This document shows, piece by piece, positions 5,896-5,998 of a DNA stretch of 5,998 nucleotides (positions are counted from its first letter, which is position 1; every line of letters begins with the position of its first letter). Source of the stretch: CAYNYM01 sp049366815 (GTDB taxonomy: Bacteria; Desulfobacterota; DSM-4660; Desulfatiglandales; HGW-15); assembly GCA_049366815.1 (NCBI GenBank), contig JBMNCO010000241.1:1-5998 (forward strand), given 5' to 3'. The position numbers and the translations under genes were made by a program. The notes below the pieces were generated by a model, which saw nothing but the letters and a program-made list of their open reading frames with translations, did not search any database and had not been told where the DNA came from.

Positions 5896-5998
5896 GATTT
5901 CAGGTTATGGGTCTTTCACATTTTAGGTGCACTCCGCCTTTACAGAAACCTTCAGAGACCACGGTCGCCTCGGGTCCTCCGGATTTCCGTCACCGCCG

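Noticed and set aside
5952..5996. Possible C-terminal end of a minus-strand gene entering from the right (AVTEIRRTRGDRGL then TGA), upstream of the dehydrogenase.
   Set aside because: Only 14 codons are visible, other frames are also open here, and nothing identifies a product.

Overview
The window looks like chromosomal DNA of a deltaproteobacterium (Desulfobacterota or a relative). The main clue is the elongation factor G, which by sequence is the mitochondrial-EFG1 / spdEFG1 type found in spirochaetes, planctomycetes and deltaproteobacteria rather than the fusA of a str operon. GC content is moderate to high, Shine-Dalgarno sites are purine-rich, and a TTG start is used. Taxonomy is inferred from gene type and was not tested by a search.

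Layout, left to right. Positions 1-311 hold no supportable gene but contain two tight palindromes upstream of the first gene. A plus-strand gene (312-1853, TTG start) encodes a 14-helix AmpG/PAT-type major facilitator transporter. A short plus-strand frame of 48 codons (1840-1986) overlaps its end and has its own Shine-Dalgarno; it is possible but unproven. The convergent gap to about 2034 is rich in inverted repeats. On the minus strand, an EF-G gene (4817 to 2730) is followed, with a 4-base ATGA overlap, by a 232-residue single-domain RecA/KaiC-like P-loop ATPase (2733 to 2035). The EF-G leader (4818-5040) has several dyads, one of which could compete for pairing near the EF-G ribosome binding site. 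A strong bidirectional terminator at about 5034-5072 separates this two-gene operon from a minus-strand short-chain dehydrogenase (5865 to 5101) resembling the DHRS4 group.

Functionally, the tightest unit is the EF-G plus ATPase pair. The ATPase ribosome binding site lies inside the last EF-G codons, so the two are probably translationally coupled, suggesting but not proving that the ATPase works in or near translation. The transporter and the dehydrogenase appear to be separate transcription units with no evident link to the pair. No RNA gene, insertion sequence, CRISPR array or phage gene was seen. The most unusual items are the mitochondrial-type EF-G, its coupled orphan ATPase, and the structured EF-G leader.
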